From positions 1 to 6,227 of the forward strand of contig JAEXCD010000086.1 in NCBI GenBank assembly GCA_023393715.1: a DNA stretch of 6,227 bases. Reading direction: 5' to 3'. Within the stretch, counting starts at the first letter, position 1. Every line of letters begins with the position of its first letter. Below are positions 5,732 through 6,227 of this stretch, piece after piece. Source of the DNA: Bacillota bacterium. Lineage in GTDB: Bacteria > Bacillota > Clostridia > Tissierellales > Peptoniphilaceae. The notes below the pieces were generated by a model. That model saw nothing but the letters and a program-made list of their open reading frames with translations. It had not been told where the DNA came from and ran no database searches. Made by a program: the position numbers and the translations under genes.

Positions 5732-5806
5732 AAATCTGTACTCCGCTTTGTCGCTCAAGCAGCTCAAATCTGCGCTCCGTTTTATCGCTCAAGCGGTTCA
5801 AATCTG
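5732..5806. repeat. 34-bp non-coding tandem repeat (two full copies plus 7 bp)
   Basis: AAATCTG recurs at 5732, 5766 and 5800, exactly 34 bp apart. The two full copies (5732-5765, 5766-5799) agree at 28 of 34 positions, sharing AAATCTG, CTCCG and TCGCTCAAGC. All six differences are transitions. A decayed further copy may start upstream with TCGCTC at 5721. The period is not a multiple of three and no ORF fits, so it is non-coding. It lies between the operon promoter and the terminator of the neighbouring unit. Confidence 0.8.
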
Positions 5807-5839
5807 TCCCAGCTCGCCAAATGCGGCAGCGGCGCCCCG

Positions 5840-5869
5840 AAAAAAAACAGCGAATCCTTTGACTCGCTG
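5840..5869 (-). terminator. Intrinsic terminator of the surface-protein / 42-aa ORF unit
   Basis: On the minus strand CAGCGAGTC and GATTCGCTG form a 9-bp stem (one G-U pair) with a 4-nt AAAG loop, followed directly by eight T. The stem starts 11 nt after the stop of the 42-codon ORF, so that ORF ends the transcript. Confidence 0.92.
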
Positions 5870-5879
5870 CTTGCCGGTT

Positions 5880-6008
5880 TCAATAGCCGGTGTATTGTCC
5901 GATTTGATTCGCCGTATGCAGACGACGCGCCAGAAGGCGCATCATCTGCAATGCGGTTAAATTGGTCGCTCTAATGCTTGCGTGCGCGACCTGCTGATCC
6001 ATTTCCAT
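5880..6008 (-). CDS. Small ORF, 42 aa, overlapping the end of the surface protein gene
   Basis: I do not recognise this gene. It begins MEMDQQVAHASIRATN, then continues as a likely amphipathic helix (LTALQMMRLLARRLHTA) and ends IGQYTGY. It has no membrane segment, cysteine or signal peptide. Evidence for translation: a near-perfect AAAGGAG 6 nt before an ATG, an end 11 nt before a strong terminator, and a position in the +1/-1-shifted frame over the last 38 nt of the surface protein gene, a typical translationally coupled arrangement. The frame is open further upstream to 6122, but that extension lies within the sorting-signal coding region and lacks a ribosome binding site. It could be a small accessory or regulatory protein, or the surface protein could instead reach this frame by a shift. 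Reality as a gene is likely; function is unknown. Confidence 0.6.
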   Translation of the reverse strand: MEMDQQVAHASIRATNLTALQMMRLLARRLHTANQIGQYTGY

Positions 6009-6227
6009 GGCGCTCTCCTTTTTGTCTTGACAGCAACGCGAGCAGCCCGGCACAGGCGCCGCACAGGGCAGACGCGGAAAGGATGCCCGGATCGCCCGTC
6101 CGCGGCGCTTCAATCGGCGCATCCCACATCACGACCTTCTGTACCTCGCCCGTATCCTGCACCTGAAAATCCACCGAGCTTGCAATCTCATAGCCCAGGG
6201 GCGCGCGATCCTCGATCAGCGTGTACC
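5971..6227 (-). CDS. CnaB-domain surface protein (pilin/adhesin-like), C-terminal 84 codons with sortase-type tail; gene enters from right edge
   Basis: The visible part starts inside a CnaB/SpaA-type beta-sandwich: YTLIEDRAPLGY is the classic E-box (YxLxExxAPxGY), whose Glu catalyses an intramolecular Lys-Asn isopeptide bond, followed by the final strands VDFQVQDTGEVQKVVMWDAP. Then comes APRTGD (codons at 6091-6108), resembling an LPXTG sortase motif with Ala for Leu, a hydrophobic stretch (ILSASALCGACAGLLALL) and a basic SRQKGER. Such proteins are exported, cut after Thr by a sortase and linked to the cell wall or a pilus. The tail is unusually long: 12 residues (HGNGSAGRARKH) follow the normal charged end, because the frame continues over the start of the 42-aa ORF. 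The N-terminus, Lys/Asn partners and any ligand-binding domain are outside the window. Confidence 0.82.
   Translation of the reverse strand, partial: YTLIEDRAPLGYEIASSVDFQVQDTGEVQKVVMWDAPIEAPRTGDPGILSASALCGACAGLLALLSRQKGERHGNGSAGRARKH
6015..6021 (-). promoter_or_regulatory. Ribosome binding site of the 42-aa ORF
   Basis: AAAGGAG on the minus strand lies 6 nt before the ATG at 6008, inside the coding sequence for the charged tail of the surface protein. It matches the sites of the recognised genes here, including spacing identical to that of the racemase gene. Confidence 0.65.

Noticed and set aside
5721..5806. CRISPR array
   Set aside because: The 34-bp units are directly adjacent with no unique spacers, and the copies diverge; no cas genes are nearby.
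6009..6122. 80-aa version of the small ORF starting at 6122
   Set aside because: The extra 38 codons overlap the sorting-signal coding region out of frame and lack a ribosome binding site, whereas the ATG at 6008 has an excellent one.

Overview
The window looks like chromosomal DNA of a moderately GC-rich, Gram-positive-type Bacillota, most likely a Clostridia member (a Lachnospiraceae-like organism would fit). Reasons: strong AAGGAG-type ribosome binding sites, several GTG starts, an NfnA-type ferredoxin/NAD(P)H flavoprotein, a Clostridia-style radical SAM protein, and the end of a CnaB-repeat surface protein with a sortase-type tail. The genus cannot be fixed from sequence alone. No rRNA, tRNA, insertion sequence or CRISPR array was seen.

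Layout, left to right. (1) 1-937, minus strand: a membrane-anchored lytic transglycosylase (SLT fold) followed 10 nt later by the first 76 codons of an NfnA/sulfide-dehydrogenase-type subunit that runs off the left edge. (2) 938-1215: a divergent promoter region with one -10 box facing each way and a small inverted repeat. (3) 1216-1866, plus strand: a VTT-domain (TVP38/TMEM64/DedA-like) membrane protein. (4) 1867-2173: a gene-free convergent spacer with a 14-bp-stem, A-flanked and T-flanked terminator that should work in both directions, plus short imperfect repeats. (5) 2174-5589, minus strand: a tight three-gene operon, transcribed in the order Asp/Glu racemase family protein, radical SAM protein, membrane-domain glycerophosphodiester phosphodiesterase. 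(6) 5590-5839: the promoter of that operon and a 34-bp non-coding tandem repeat. (7) 5840-6227, minus strand: the C-terminus of a CnaB surface protein entering from the right, overlapped out of frame by a 42-codon small ORF with its own ribosome binding site, then a strong intrinsic terminator.

Functionally the window leans towards the cell envelope: peptidoglycan cleavage (SLT), membrane lipid handling (VTT, GDPD), possible D-amino acid supply (racemase-like) and a cell-wall-anchored adhesin or pilin. The link between the racemase, radical SAM and GDPD proteins is inferred only from operon structure. The parts most worth a second look are the 42-aa overlapping ORF, the 34-bp tandem repeat and the uncharacterised racemase/radical SAM/GDPD operon. 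No clear new defence or mobile system was found.
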